In this document: in pieces, positions 1 to 12,115 of the stretch
How the letters are laid out: every line of letters begins with the position of its first letter
Position numbering within the stretch: the stretch's first letter is position 1
From: Xylaria sp. FL1777
Taxonomy: Eukaryota > Ascomycota > Sordariomycetes > Xylariales > Xylariaceae
Reading direction: 5' to 3'
DNA: 64,000 nucleotides
Assembly (NCBI GenBank): GCA_022578965.1
Contig: MU400511.1
Span: 310,001-374,000, forward strand
Notes under the pieces: model-generated
Database searches by the model: none
The model's input: the letters and a program-made list of their open reading frames with translations, nothing else
Told to the model about the DNA's origin: nothing
Program-made: the position numbers and the translations under genes

Positions 1-749
1 AAATTCCTCATGAAAAATTCAGTCTACAAGATCAATCTGTTGCATCAAACGGCTAGTTAGAGTAATCTATCTTGATCGCTTTATAAGTCTCATTAACCAT
101 ACCCCGATAAACCTCAAATTTGTTAAAACTAGGTATGATAAATGAGAATAAGTACTATCCCCTCGTACCTGGATGTCATAGCGCGCACAGTACACAAAAA
201 CCTGGCAAAAAGCATGCGTACCTGCATATAGCCCCAAGCGGCAACGGAGTCTCTAGACAATATTCCACCCAGAAAACCTTGATTTATGCCGGCGCAGGAT
301 ATTTCTATTTCTGCTTTACAGCTATTAATTAATCGTGCATTTACTCTTCTGCCACACTTTGACTTCGCCCTCGCGCATTTTACATGGACATACATACATA
401 CATACCCTCCCGCGATTTTTACTTGCCTTCCCGAGTGTATACGGGAAGCCCACAGATGAACATGAACTTTGACTTTCCGGCGAAGCTTGGTTTTTCACTT
501 TATCCATGCATGCATACATAGGTACCTATCTATATACATATATGCTAGCATAACTACCCCACGACTTTGCATATACTATTATTCTTACAATCTGTCCTCG
601 TCAGACCGCATACTGCGGCCGTGAATGCCTTTGTCCTTGACCATATCTATTCCCAGCTCTACGCCCTCTTCGACCTCCCGGAATTAAAAACAAAAAAAAA
701 GAAACATGAAAGAAACAAATGAGGACATATTTGTCCGGTCTGGTCTCAG
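1..749. other. Intergenic, left edge, no gene seen
   Basis: AT-rich sequence with short tetranucleotide runs (catacata near 390-410, atgcatgcatacata near 505-520). Short open frames on both strands have no recognisable protein features. The right end is probably the 3' untranslated region of the ceramidase gene, which ends at 750 on the minus strand. Confidence 0.6.
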
Positions 750-3415
750 CTAATCCACAAGTTCAAAAGCACCACTAACACCCTCGAACTCCGTGATCTT
801 TCCGCCTAAGCTCTTAGAACTCCCGAAGTACTTGATGCGATATGTCCCGGCCGTAGCCCACGGGTCGACCGTCTCCCACGTGATGGCGACCTCGCTGGTC
901 CCTAGCAGCTCGCTCACGCGGCGCCAGCGGAAGACGAGGTGCCAGTCAGCATCGTCCCGGACGACCTGCCACTGCGGCGTCTCGGCTTGACCACCAACCG
1001 TCTCCTTAGAAGCAGAGGTGATGGACGAAGTCGTGAGCTTCTCAACGACGGCATAGCTCCCCTCCAGCCGTAAATTGTTCCTCGGGTTCGCGCCGACAAA
1101 TTTGACCGTGACGGGGTCGCCTCTCTGATATTTGCCGCCGTCGACGTCCTGCACGACGTCCCCAAACTTCTTGAAGAACGGCGGCGCGTCCAGTATCACG
1201 GAGGGGATGAAGCTTAGACTCCGGTTACTGTTGTTCGGTGGGTCTGGGCCCCGCGGCGGTTGGATTGTGGACGACGAGCCGAGGGACGAGACCCAGGATA
1301 GTGTAACGTTGATATATGCTGCCAAGGTGTGTGGTCCATAGAGTGTGCTAGCTCCCTCGTATCGCTGGATACTGTTGCGTGATGAATGTGTTAGTATCCC
1401 AGTTGGTGGTTTGTTTGATGTGACGACCAAGGCATGATCTGAATAAGTTGAGACGTTACGTCTCTCGTACATTAAAATAAAAGAGGCAAACAAATGAAAC
1501 CCCCAACAGATATTACACACATCACATCCGGTGCAACATACATCTGACCGACAGATATAGACAGAAGAACTCACCTGTATTCTTCCTCCGTAGCGATATA
1601 GTGCGTATAGCTATTCGCCGGCCCACCCAGCACAACAACAGGCGATGCAGCGTTCTCTTCACTAGCGAATTGCGCCTCGGCCTCCTGAGCCACGGCATTC
1701 TTCCAACGCCGACCTGCCATCGTTGTGGCCTCGCCGGGACTCACGATGATGACAAGCTGACCAACCCGGAAGGCCTGGACATCGACGACATTGGGTGTCC
1801 ACTCGTACGGTGTCGAGACCTCGCCCACGTCAAGCAAGATGGGCTTCGCGCCGTGGCACGCGACTTGCTCCTTTGCTGGCTTCTTCAATATACCAGAAAC
1901 GACCTGCCACACAGGCGACGTCGTGTTAGGATTCCCGTCGTGCTGGGTGAAGTCGAACGCCCCGGGACCATCCGACGTCCCGGCAGCAAAGGAGTAGCCC
2001 AAGGCCGCGGGACACGTAGTGGCCTCGGTCCCGTTCGGAAGCTGGAAGTGGAAGCTGGACATATTGTGGAAGGTATGGAATGACTTAACCCATTTCCCGC
2101 GGATGGGGTTTGGGGCGTCCTTCAATTGGTCGTACAACTTCTTCGCGGGTTCGAATTGACGCCTGCCGATCTCGAAACACGAGGACGTCCCTTCATCGTT
2201 GGCTCTGAAGAATGGTCCACGAGCATGACATTTCTGGGATCTGCCATCGCTGCACGTGCTATTCTCAAAACTGCACATCTGCCCCGTGCCATCCTCACAC
2301 CAAGCCCCCAGGACATTGGGGCTCGTATCGCCGACGTTCGCCTGCGAAAAGCCAGCCACGAAGCCATCTGCAGCAGTCTCGTCGCTAACCACGCTCTTCT
2401 CGAACAAGTACGCAGCCACACCTTTGTTGTCGCCCGAGATGAGAGTGTTGTTGCCAAGCACCGAAGTGCCATGAGTAGGGAACCAGGTCAAGACGCCGAT
2501 GTTTTTCCCATCGGAGGACCTCTGGAACTTGACTAACGTCAGGTCTTTTTCTACGGACCCGTCATCTTCGGAGCTGATATTATACTGTGCGCGTTCCTCT
2601 TCCGGGTTCGCAAGGTAGGCAAATAAGCTTCGGTTGATGTTGGCGCCAAAGACCTTGGTTGAGCCAACGCTGAGATGACCCGGCGCTAGACTTTCATGGG
2701 CCTTCTTGATGGATAACAGGGCGCCGTCTACGATGGCCCGGTAGCTCTGTTGATCGAACCCTTTGCTCGTGATTTGGGGTAGCAGATAGTTCAACCACGC
2801 CGCGGGCCCCGAATGTGAGTGGGTGCCGGTCACAGCTAGATTGTGATGACCGTAGTCCGCGTACTCGGGACCCAGCGCCTGAAGTCCGGCTATGATGCCG
2901 TACCGGACTGCCGTGTCACCAGACTGAGTGTCGAGGACAAGGTAGATGAATCTGTCGGAAGGGCTTGAAGGGTCGGCAACAATGAATGCGCGCGAGTACA
3001 GTCGTTGCCGTAGGCCCGTTCCGATCTGATTTGGGTCGGCATAGCCCATCAAATTGATCTCAACGCAGGGGCTGTGGAGCAAACGTCAGCCAATTGAAAG
3101 ATAATCCACGCGGAGTGTTTCATCGGTAGCATACCCGGTGATATCAGCCTTGCCTACTCCCAAAAGGTATTCATCCCCATCGGCGCTTGATGGGAGCCTC
3201 CATCCTTGTTCCGGCGGCCTATTGTCTAGCCATGGCGTCAACCTGTTTCTGAGGCTTTGTGGTGTTGCTACAGCCAAAAATAGCAACGCTAACGCGAAGA
3301 TTATAGCAGATATCACGACGGTGAGTCTAGTCGATTTGCCCTTCCGTAGACCCGGCAGAGGCGGCGAAGGACCAGCCTTCTTCTCGTTATTGATGTCTTG
3401 CATGGCGCCTCTCAA
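750..3415 (-). CDS. Neutral/alkaline ceramidase, membrane-anchored
   Basis: Hydrolyses the amide bond of ceramide to sphingosine and fatty acid, probably at the secretory pathway or cell surface. Three exons join in frame: 3135-3415, 1575-3071 and 750-1371, giving 799 residues, a usual length for fungal members. The first junction rebuilds DITGPCVEINLMGYA, the conserved start of the catalytic domain. Other family marks are THSHSGP (about residues 177-183, zinc ligands), NINRSLFAYLANP, and GDTSPN with the expected catalytic serine near residue 344. The last exon is the C-terminal Ig-like domain and starts in QRYEGASTLYGPHTL. A hydrophobic stretch at about residues 32-50 behind a basic segment looks like a signal anchor rather than a cleaved signal peptide. 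An alternative start is the Met at residue 5. It diverges from the SPF27 gene over 650 bp. Confidence 0.95.
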
Positions 3416-4065
3416 TCAATCTCTCGCATTGGTATCATCCAGGTTGAGGAGTGAGTCTTGTAACTAACTCTCTGTAAAACTGTAGAGGTTCGTTCCGGCT
3501 GACACGGAAGGATGGGGCTATAAATCAACAACGCTGAACCTTGACTGGTATAGTACACAATTATAGAATGTGGAATGAACGCCCTAGCAAAGGACCTTCC
3601 TATACATCTAAGTGAGACATTGTGTGGTTACCCTACTTTATCACGAGGCCATTGGTTATGACACCCTCACAAATTATGTATAAATATGAAAGTCCACGGT
3701 AGGGAGCACTAATACAGAAGCGGGTGACACACGTTGCGTCACCGGCCGTTTGGTAGGGCTCCTATTGAGACCCACCCATGGAACCCGCACCTCACGGCAG
3801 CTGGGGCAGGTGATTGACCGACCCTATGCATCGGCGATAAGCGATAAGGAAATTCGGGGCGGCATATGCAACAGCAACTTCACGCGCGCCATCTCAAGCA
3901 GCCCATGACCGTCAATCCAATACCTATACTAACATCGACACGACACTCCCTCCAACACCCTACTGCACTAAACCGAAAATACAACGGCGATTCCAGATCC
4001 CTAAAAAAGAAACACACAGAGAGAGCCGAAAAGCGAGCCAATTCTTTTTTCCAAAGCCTCACAAC
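3416..4065. promoter_or_regulatory. Divergent intergenic region, ceramidase/SPF27
   Basis: About 650 bp separating two divergently transcribed genes, so it should carry both promoters. No specific factor site was identified. It has pyrimidine/purine-biased tracts but no clear TATA element at a convincing distance. Confidence 0.5.
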
Positions 4066-4817
4066 ATGGCATCCTCAATCCGCACGACAGTGCACGAGTC
4101 CCTACCATGTAAGCAAGCGACAGCAAAACCCACGATTCGCCCATCCAACACCTCACCTCCACCTCTTCAAACCCCTTAACTTAGAACCACGCAAGCACCC
4201 CGAAAAAAAATAATAAAAAAAATATTAACCCTTCCCCAGACATCGACGACCAGCCAACCCCAACAGAGCGCGAAGCCGCCGAACACCTAATAACAACCGA
4301 ACTCTCCTCCTCCTCTCCACCCAAACCCGCCTCACCGACGCCCACAAACTTCACGCCTCTGATCGAGACAGAGCTGGAGCGGATATCCCGCAAGGAGGCG
4401 CTAAAGGCCGTCGAGCTATCGCGGTACGAGATGCAAGAGTCACTGCCGCCGGCTTCGTCATCATCTTCGTCCGCAGATCTCGAGCCCCCCCTAGCCCGCG
4501 CCTACGCGACGCACACCTATCTACAGGGCCGCCAGACGCACCTGCAGCTTCTCGACGCCTACGGCAAGAACGCCTGGCTCGTGGGCAACTGGCAGGCCGA
4601 GGCCGAGCTCGCTGCCCTCGAGCGCGACCTCGCCGCGACGAAGAAGGAGATCGATGTCGTCAACATCCAGCGCCGGAGGCTGCAGGACGAGGTCGGCGAG
4701 GAGCTCAAGGGTCTCGAGGAGACGTGGAAGAAGGGCGTCGGCCGAGTATTGGAGACCGAGATTGCGACCGAGACCTTGAGGCAGCAGGTTCTTGCAAAAC
4801 AGCGAAGTGGCGGATGA
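4066..4817 (+). CDS. Pre-mRNA-splicing factor SPF27 (BCAS2 family)
   Basis: Component of the Prp19/NineTeen complex that activates the spliceosome. Two exons, 4066-4108 and 4240-4817, separated by a 131-bp intron, give 206 residues. Joining them restores HESLPYIDDQPTPTERE, the N-terminal signature of the family. Further support is the ARAYATHTYLQGR and NAWLVGNWQ segments followed by a long charged coiled-coil (about residues 140-206) with the family's QRRRLQ motif. The second exon begins downstream of an A/T-rich tract and a CCCCAG acceptor. Ser/Pro-rich low-complexity sequence between residues 38 and 60 is normal for fungal orthologues. The identification rests on overall pattern rather than a catalytic site, since the protein is structural. 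Confidence 0.93.
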
Positions 4818-5210
4818 GGAGGTCGGTTGGATGCCTGTGTACCGATAGGGGGATGCCTATGAAGAAATCGAGGCAATAGCTTTTCACGCTTGTGCTGATT
4901 ACCCTAGCCAAGTCTTACTTATATGGGCGTTAAGGGTACTCATGATACCAATTCACGTTGCTTATTCGAACAAATGGGTTTATGGGCGTGTATATAAATG
5001 ATATGTGTGATGTTGTGTAGCGGTATCAATGCCTATGGCTGCAGAAGAAAGCCTGTTCAATACTGAAAAAAGAGGGTAATCCCACAGAACGCCACCGAAA
5101 CCTCGTAACGACATCGTCTTGTCCTGATGTGACCATTGCCGGCCGCCCCGAACCCCCCCCCCCATCTTGGTTCCAACCTCACGTCTAAAAAGTAGGTTTG
5201 GGGACATAAT
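4818..5210. other. Convergent 3' region, no gene seen
   Basis: The 393 bp between the converging SPF27 and PKA-R genes. It contains a run of eleven C (about 5153-5163). No coding potential was recognised. Confidence 0.5.
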
Positions 5211-6461
5211 CTAGGGTGCGTGAAGGGGATCAACATCTTCAACTCCAGATACCACTCCAACATACCGTGTCCTGCGCATGATCCCTTCAACAGGGCCTAG
5301 CAGCCTCGCAAACGCATTTTTGCCCAATGTGGCTACCTTGATCTCTGTAGCGCTAATGACACTCGCGGCTCGGGGCGCGTCGTTCAATAGTGCAAGCTCA
5401 CCAAAGAAATCCCCCTTCTGATAGTGCTTGACCGATTCTGGTTGGTCGTCTTTGAATGCGTCGGCCTCTCCGCTCTCAACAAGGTAAAATGACTGTCCTA
5501 TGTCACCCTGCTTGATGATGGCTGTTCCAGCAGGATATTTCTGAGTTTCTAGGGCATCCGCAATCTTTGATCTTTCGTAAGGGGTAAGTGAAGCAAGAAG
5601 GGGGACTTCTTCCAAGAACTTCTCATACAGACGTCTACGAGCAAACGTAGATTCCATGAGGATCCGGCGGAATGTTACACGATCGAGGGCCCATAGAGTG
5701 CACGCTGGCTCGGCGGAGACGACAGTTGCTGCTCGGGGTGCGTTGTACATGAGGGCTAGTTCGCCGAAAGAACCTCCAGCCTGGACGCTTCCAACCTTTT
5801 TGCCGATGCCATCAGGTCCTGGCTGTAAAGCTCCACTGTCATTGACGTACACATCAAAAGAACCCTTCTCCACTATATAAAAATAATCACCCGCATCCCC
5901 TTGTGTAACTACCTAAACATCATATAATCGTTAATGGTGATGGACAGAGACGTGTGATGGGGGATCATGACCTACCTTGATATCTTTGGCAGGGATAGGC
6001 TTCTCCTGCAAAGCACCAAGAATCTGGGCGGTTTGTTCATCGTCAAGATGACTAAATAAGAAATTTCCCTCGATAGCTTTTTGTAATCTGTCGAGCTGCT
6101 CTGCTGATTTGGGATACGAGGGTGGAGACCAATTGTCATTGACATCGGCCACCGGCTTCAATGATTCCGCTGAGACGGATGTGCGTCGACCGAAGTTATA
6201 TTGTGCTGGATAACTGTCCGGGTTGGGAGGAGTTCTGATGGATGACGGTGGTCCATCTGAAGAACCGTCGCCAGCAAAGGGGATGCGAAAAGCACCGTTG
6301 GTACCGAAGGAACCCGTCGTAGGTGATGTAACAGCATCATTCTCGTCTTCCTCTACAACATTCAACAATTGCGCAGACGACGTCGTCTGGAGCTTAGGTC
6401 CATCTGTGCCAAACGGATTCGAATTCGCCGCGAAGGGGCTAGTGAAAGCTGTCCCAGACAT
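5211..6461 (-). CDS. cAMP-dependent protein kinase regulatory subunit
   Basis: Binds and inhibits the PKA catalytic subunit until cAMP binds. Exons 5976-6461 and 5211-5912 (63-bp intron) give 395 residues. The Met at 6461 opens MSGTAFTSPFAANSNPFG, which resembles other Sordariomycete starts. The inhibitor site RRTSV lies at residues 92-96 with a phosphorylatable Ser at the P-site. Two cyclic-nucleotide-binding domains follow, each with an intact phosphate-binding cassette: FGELALMYNAPRAA (about 211-224) and FGELALLNDAPRAA (about 332-345). Glu and Arg are present in both, so both sites should bind cAMP. From this start the protein lacks an N-terminal dimerization/docking domain, but an upstream frame at 6511-6594 resembles one (see findings). 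The next gene on this side is 3.7 kb away, so the promoter or 5' leader may be long. Confidence 0.96.
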
Positions 6462-9400
6462 GGTGCCTGAACTATGTGATTGTGATGTATGGTGGGTTTA
6501 TCCGGCAGGCTAGCCGTTCTTTAGCAAGGCGTGGGACGAAGTAATCGGCGTAGAATTGAACGATATCGAAGGGCTTTATGAGACGAATTAGAGCGCAGAC
6601 GTTTTCTATTTCCTTCTTGTAAGTATAAGGTATATACATAGCATTTAAAAGTATTGACAGGTGCTGGGGGATTCGAAGAGGGCCCGAGTCACTATTCGGT
6701 ATGTTGTTGGAGTCGAGAATTGAATATGCAGGACAGTGGATAGACACTGCTGAGGAAGATGACAGGAGTGGTCGAGAGGCCAGCTGAACAAAAAGGCAGA
6801 TAGTGGAAATGTTCTGAAAAGGGTATATAACGTACTTGGATCCAGGCAAGGCTACACTACTGTAGACAGGTAGCCTGGAACTGGGGATAATAACTTGCTC
6901 CACCCGAGTTAGCCAAAGGGGTGGTACCAGGAACTAGAATCAATTGGGGCAGGAGTTGAGGCGATGTTAGAGCAGGCGCCTAGAGCGAGGACCCGGCGGT
7001 TAAGGTAAGGCTCAAACTAGATAGAACTTCTAGTTGGGAGGCGGAACGAGAGCCCGCTTGCAGACTACCAATGAAGAACAAGAAAGAGAGCGAAATGGTA
7101 ACGAACAAGCAAGAGAAGGGGAATTCAGCGGAGGATAACCAAGCTACTAGCTAGGTGGACCGCGGAATAAAGAACTTGGAAGCCGAATTTCGGTATACAA
7201 GGACGGGAGGCGGGGATAGCGCCAGGACGAAAGGTAGACACGGAGAAAATGAAGTGCTATGCTAATGCCGTGCTGTGCCGTACCTGTGCTGTGCTTACTT
7301 GTGTCTTGATTAGAAAGCTTCCCTACTCGAGCTACAACGAGAGAGGGGAGCTAGGATCTCACGTTCCACGCAAGGAGGGTCCTAGTCTAGGTGCAGAGTC
7401 GTGTCGTGTCGTGGTCGCAGGGCAAGGCAAGACTTATTCCATGCAGCCCGTAGGATCGTGGCTGCAGAAGGGTCGCAAAGCTGATGTGACGGGTGGGAGG
7501 AGATGATTGATGCTAGCTGAGAGGGCCAGAGGAGGTGGTGGTACTGGTGGTCGTATAAAATAAATAAGAGAGGAGAGGAGAACTCATGTGGGTAAGGTTT
7601 ATCGACTACGTACCTACACTACGGAGATGCCGTAGCCAAAAACCTAGTACCGTAATGTACTAGAGCAGTACAGTGCACCTGGTAATAGATAGACAGACCA
7701 AGCGGCGATGACGGATTGGTTTGTGGAGTAAACGAGACTGGATAAAGTAGTGTAGTGCCAGAAATATAAAACTGAGGTGGAATGAAAGCAGCTCCCTCAG
7801 AATAGAACTGCTTCGAGAGAGGTCCTAGAACAACTTGATTGGGGTACTGTGGATCGATAGCGCGCCTACCTACCACTTTGAGATGGCAGTCCCGTGGCGA
7901 AGGGTGACGACGGGAACGACAAGAGGCAACCTAGGTAGGCAGAAGAAGGTATTGTGTTGCATGAGAAAGTCGCTGAAGAAGGAGGGGTGTTCTCACTAAG
8001 TAGGTACTAAGGAGGTACTAAGGAGGTGTCGGATTGGTCCTTGCGTCTTGAGGCAGCAACACGATTGGACAGGAGATCAGAGCAGACGCGGCACTAACTA
8101 AGCTAGGCAGTGGGAGCTGATTAAGTGTCATTTTCCCCGGCAGGACCCCCAGCTCCTACCAGCTCCGATGCCTGTTTCCGCCTGTTTCCAAGGCTTCTTC
8201 GCGCCTTCCAGAAGGGCGCACGGTTCAGATGGTTGTCTAAGTCAACCTGCAGCTACCCCGCCAGGCCGGTATCTTTGATTACCCAGCCATACTTATTTAA
8301 GTATGTAACTTGGTAGGTATAGATACTGCTAGCTACTTACATGTAGACACAGTAGTTGTCCAGGACAATTTAAAACATGGGTGATAGATAGTGATCTACT
8401 TCTAAGCATAAATCATAATTGCTCATTCCATTTCCTTACTATCATGTTCTTCGATCTTGTTTTATTTTTCTCTGAATGTTTCAATGAAAAGAATTTTACA
8501 AAGAGCTGTCAAAGACAACTACTTACCTACCTACTTAGTCCGGTCGCTGCTGTACACCCTACATCAGTACCCCTACTTCAGGCGAGAGATGACTGTTCTG
8601 GTGCCTGCAGTGTGTCATGATCGACAAGCTTCTTTGCCTGTTCCAGAAGCTTTTGCCCGAGCTGTATTGTCGACAGGGGATGCCGGAAATCTTTCTCACC
8701 CATTTACAATCGGCCGGGCTGGCCCACTTGGTCAATGCTCTCTTCCTTCCCGCCACGTTGGTGGGTATCTTGGATAGGTACCGTAATCTAAGTACCTAGA
8801 ACCCAAGTTTCTCATTAATTAAAGTGACCAGCAATACTACTTAGATAGGCATTGAACCGTTTGCTTGATAACTTTTGCGTCTCTGTCTGGCTCGGCTGTG
8901 CCATATTCGCGTCAGAATCACATCTGCCCTATTCATCTCATTGGTCGTTGTCACATTAGGGTGCACCCTATTTCGGGTCCTTGAAACTTAGTCGGTCTTG
9001 TGCGTCATCAGCGATGCCGTCATCCTGCCTGACTCAAGACCAGACTTAGAAGACGACATTGAAGGTCTCGCTAAGCTGTTGCCGATGAGATGGAATTACG
9101 CGCCTACGTCACGAGTTGCGAGTTGCTACCATGAGAAGGGATATAGTAAAGCTGAATATTAGGGCAGCAATACGGTCTCCAGGAGACAGATTCGTACGAC
9201 AAAGAATCACATGACCAAGGTCTGAAAAAACATACTAATGATTGAATCGTGGAAGCGAAATTGAAAAATGATGATGAATCAGACGATGCAATAAACGAAG
9301 ATTAAGGAGTGGGACAAGGTACTCCGGTCAATAGGGGTAAAATACTATGTAGACTGTACGCGTATATTTACTACGTTCTTTTCATATGCTGTCAACTTGC

Positions 9401-10157
9401 TAGACTAATCTCCGTGGTTTATTATTATACTATATGCTAGCATCACACGCTGCTTTATTCATCGATGCGTGTATTTAGCATATGGGCTGTGGGCAATAAC
9501 TTAGCCAGCTGAGGGTTTGAAGAATCATTGTCAGAGTCGCTTACCTATTCCCTGCTATATAAAGGTTCAGTCGCCATTTGACGTATTTAGGAGGTAAAGG
9601 TATGAATACCCCACCTGTTTGCATGTTATTCAAACCAGCGCAAATGTTACCATCAAGTGGAACTTTTGGTGATTGTGATTGTATGTGTCATTTGCGCATA
9701 AGTGTCTTGTCCAACCAGCGCCGGTTAGGTATAATATTGATCTGAGTAAGCTATGTGATCTTACACACAGAGCTCCAGCTCCAATACTCGCTTCGGTCTC
9801 TGGTTGATGTTACTCAAGGAAGTATAAGCCGGGAGCACAATTGGCCGGAATATCCCGTCACACGTAAGATTGTGCTGCTACTCACTTATATGTACTGTAT
9901 TAAGGCATCCGAGAACACCCTGAATCCGTCAAGAGCGATTTGATCCCAAGGCTTCTTCAAATCGTGTACTACTCGAACGGATCGGGCGCGTATACAAATC
10001 TATTAACGTCTATGGCTTATAGCTTGTCCTTACTGTTATACCTTAAATCAACCGCTTGAGTCTTTTTATCTATGCGAAGTAAGCGTGGCTAAATATTCCT
10101 GTCTTCCAACCCGTCCAAAATTCCTCAAACACAGTAAGTAGACGAAACCTCTACTTT
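6462..10157. other. Long gene-poor region upstream of PKA-R
   Basis: About 3.7 kb with no gene that I can defend. The part nearest PKA-R contains a minus-strand open frame of 143 codons (6472-6903) whose C-terminal third looks like a PKA docking domain. The rest holds short taggtaggtacc-type repeats (for example 7930, 7998-8025, 8296-8345, 8522-8540, 8777-8800). It may be promoter, a long 5' leader with introns, or intergenic DNA. Confidence 0.5.
6511..6594 (-). other. Possible out-of-frame PKA docking-domain segment
   Basis: Within the minus-strand open frame 6472-6903, residues 104-131 contain IKPFDIVQFYADYF followed by a charged helix (PRLAKERL). This matches the dimerization/docking pattern of fungal PKA regulatory subunits, in which a (Q/K)PxDxxQFxxxxF core is followed by RLExxR. 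The frame ends at a stop at 6472-6474, eleven bases before the PKA-R start codon, and is in a different frame. The only GT between the two is at the cATAGTTC just upstream of the ATG. Upstream sequence could provide an acceptor for a first exon, but I could not find a convincing start. Confidence 0.45.
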
Positions 10158-11642
10158 CTAGGACCGGGGTAGGCCTATCTTCTCTTCCTTACGGCGCTGT
10201 TCCTCCTCGAGTATCTCCCTCTCTCTCTGGGCAGCCTCGCCCGCCGCCTTGACACCCTTCTTCCGCTGTCGCTCCTCGTAGAGATCCCGGCTCTTCAAAA
10301 TCCGTTGTACTATGGACCCAGCATTGACATCCTGAAACCTATGAACTGATATTTCTCGGAAGATACCCATCTCCTTGGGTGCCGTGTAAGGGTCGTATGA
10401 TAGTGGTATGAAGGCGGTTGGACCATGGTAGATAGCATCAGGTGTGCCCCAGGGTAACGTCGTGAGATACGACTTCGTAGGGGTGAACGGAGCGCCGAAT
10501 ATGACTGCGTTAACATACTATGCAATTTTTTAGTTCCACGAGCCTTGTATCATGTAGGCTGAAAGTAGGGGTCGTAACACTTACCCGACACTGAAGGACG
10601 CAGAGTCCACGCTCATAGATATTCATGATGGGGTAATTGATTCCCTTCCAATGATTGATGACTCGATCATCATGTACACCGGCCACTACGAATACAGGTC
10701 CGTAGTCTGTACCCTTCCCCATACGTTCGTCAACGGCCTGTTTGTCGTACCACCCTTCCTTTCTCGCTAACCCTTCCTCCGCCAAAACGACCTGATGCAA
10801 GAACTCGATGTGGCCACTCGAGAAGAGGTCGAATCCCCCGTCAACGTACACAGCCCTTTGGCCCGGCTTGAGTCCTTTTCCTTTAAGCAGCTGGCGGAAG
10901 GTCCCTGTCTCTTCTTTCTTATCCTCAGCCTTCGCAGCATCGGAGGCCGTCCAGAAAAAGACATCGACACCGGGACTCTTTCCGTCTTCGTCGGTGGCGT
11001 ATTGGCGAATACGCGTCATCATGGCTTCTCCCTCTGCCTTCCTCTCCGCCTCGGCACCGTGACCCTCCTGTCCCGCAAGCACCTTCTCCAAAGACGTGAT
11101 GAAATGTGTCTTGGTGCACAGCAGCATGCGACCCACGAGGTCTGTCGTAGAGATGCTCGGCGTCCGCTTGACGACCTTGAAACGGCCGGCCTGCTTCACA
11201 AAGCGGTAGCAATCCTCGCCGTTGCTGTCCGACGTGATATCGTCGCCGTGAACCACATATCTACAGTTATATCGGCCAATGAACGGAAGTTCCGTCACGT
11301 ATGGCGCGTCCGGTACGGATTTCGTGACCCAGCGGCAGGCATCGACTGCAGCGAGACTTGTAGTGGTATTAGTCCGTTAATCGGTTCAAACTGCAAGTTT
11401 ATGTGTATAGATGGTATGGAATGCAGCATCATGCCACAACATTTCTCGTACCGTTCGTCCAAGTCCATGACTGTCGGGCCTTTGTTGCTCAATATTTCCT
11501 CGTCCGAGTGCACACCGACATATAGTTCGCTGCCGAGTTGTCGTGCTTGCAACATGGCGCCGGCATGGCCGTGGTGGAAGAAGTCCCAACATCCATCTAG
11601 CCAGATTCGCTCATCGTAGAGCTCGGGCTCTTCTCCGCCCAT
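10158..11642 (-). CDS. Ethanolamine-phosphate cytidylyltransferase
   Basis: Makes CDP-ethanolamine from CTP and phosphoethanolamine, the middle step of the Kennedy route to phosphatidylethanolamine. Exons 11452-11642, 10585-11356 and 10158-10517 (introns 95 and 67 bp) give 440 residues. The N-terminal cytidylyltransferase fold has DGCWDFFHHGHAGAM with the HxGH nucleotide-binding motif at residues 23-26, then GDDITSDSNGEDCYRF and RTPSISTTDLVGRML. A second, diverged fold begins YVDGGFDLFSSGHIEFL; its HxGH is SSGH, so one histidine is missing. The junctions rebuild LDERLAAVDACRW and CRYVNAVIFGAP. The C-terminus is a charged helix. It diverges from the PhyH gene over 473 bp. Confidence 0.95.
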
Positions 11643-12115
11643 ACTTGGAGATGATGATAATAATTCGAATTAATCGAAAAGGGGTAGAACACGAATATAT
11701 CTCCCCAAAGTCGAGAAATTCCCAGGATCTGACCGAGGTAGAATTAGACACGAAGTAAATAGAGGTAAAGGCAAGACACGACGAATTTTCTTGCTGTCTT
11801 TTTCCGTTACGCGATTGTCTACACTCGGTAGGAACTTAGGTAATAGCTAAAATCTGTGTGAGCTCTGTTGTAGTTGGTTAAAGTCTTTAGCTCCAGGTAC
11901 CTAGATAGGTTGCCCCTCACTTCTCTCCTCATGCCCCTCCTCAGTTGATTACATAGGTACCTACCTAGGTACATACAAGCATTGGCACGTGGGAGAACCC
12001 CACCATCGATCCTCTGTCATCGGATGTTATTTATACTTATCACCTACAGTATCTAGATTACCGGTAGATAGACTGTAGATGATTATATCGCCGCCTTAAT
12101 CACCTCCAAATTACA
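11643..12115. promoter_or_regulatory. Divergent intergenic region, ECT/PhyH
   Basis: 473 bp shared by two divergent genes. It holds a cluster of ggtacctagg/ctacctaggtac repeats at about 11895-11970. No known regulatory site was assigned. Confidence 0.45.
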
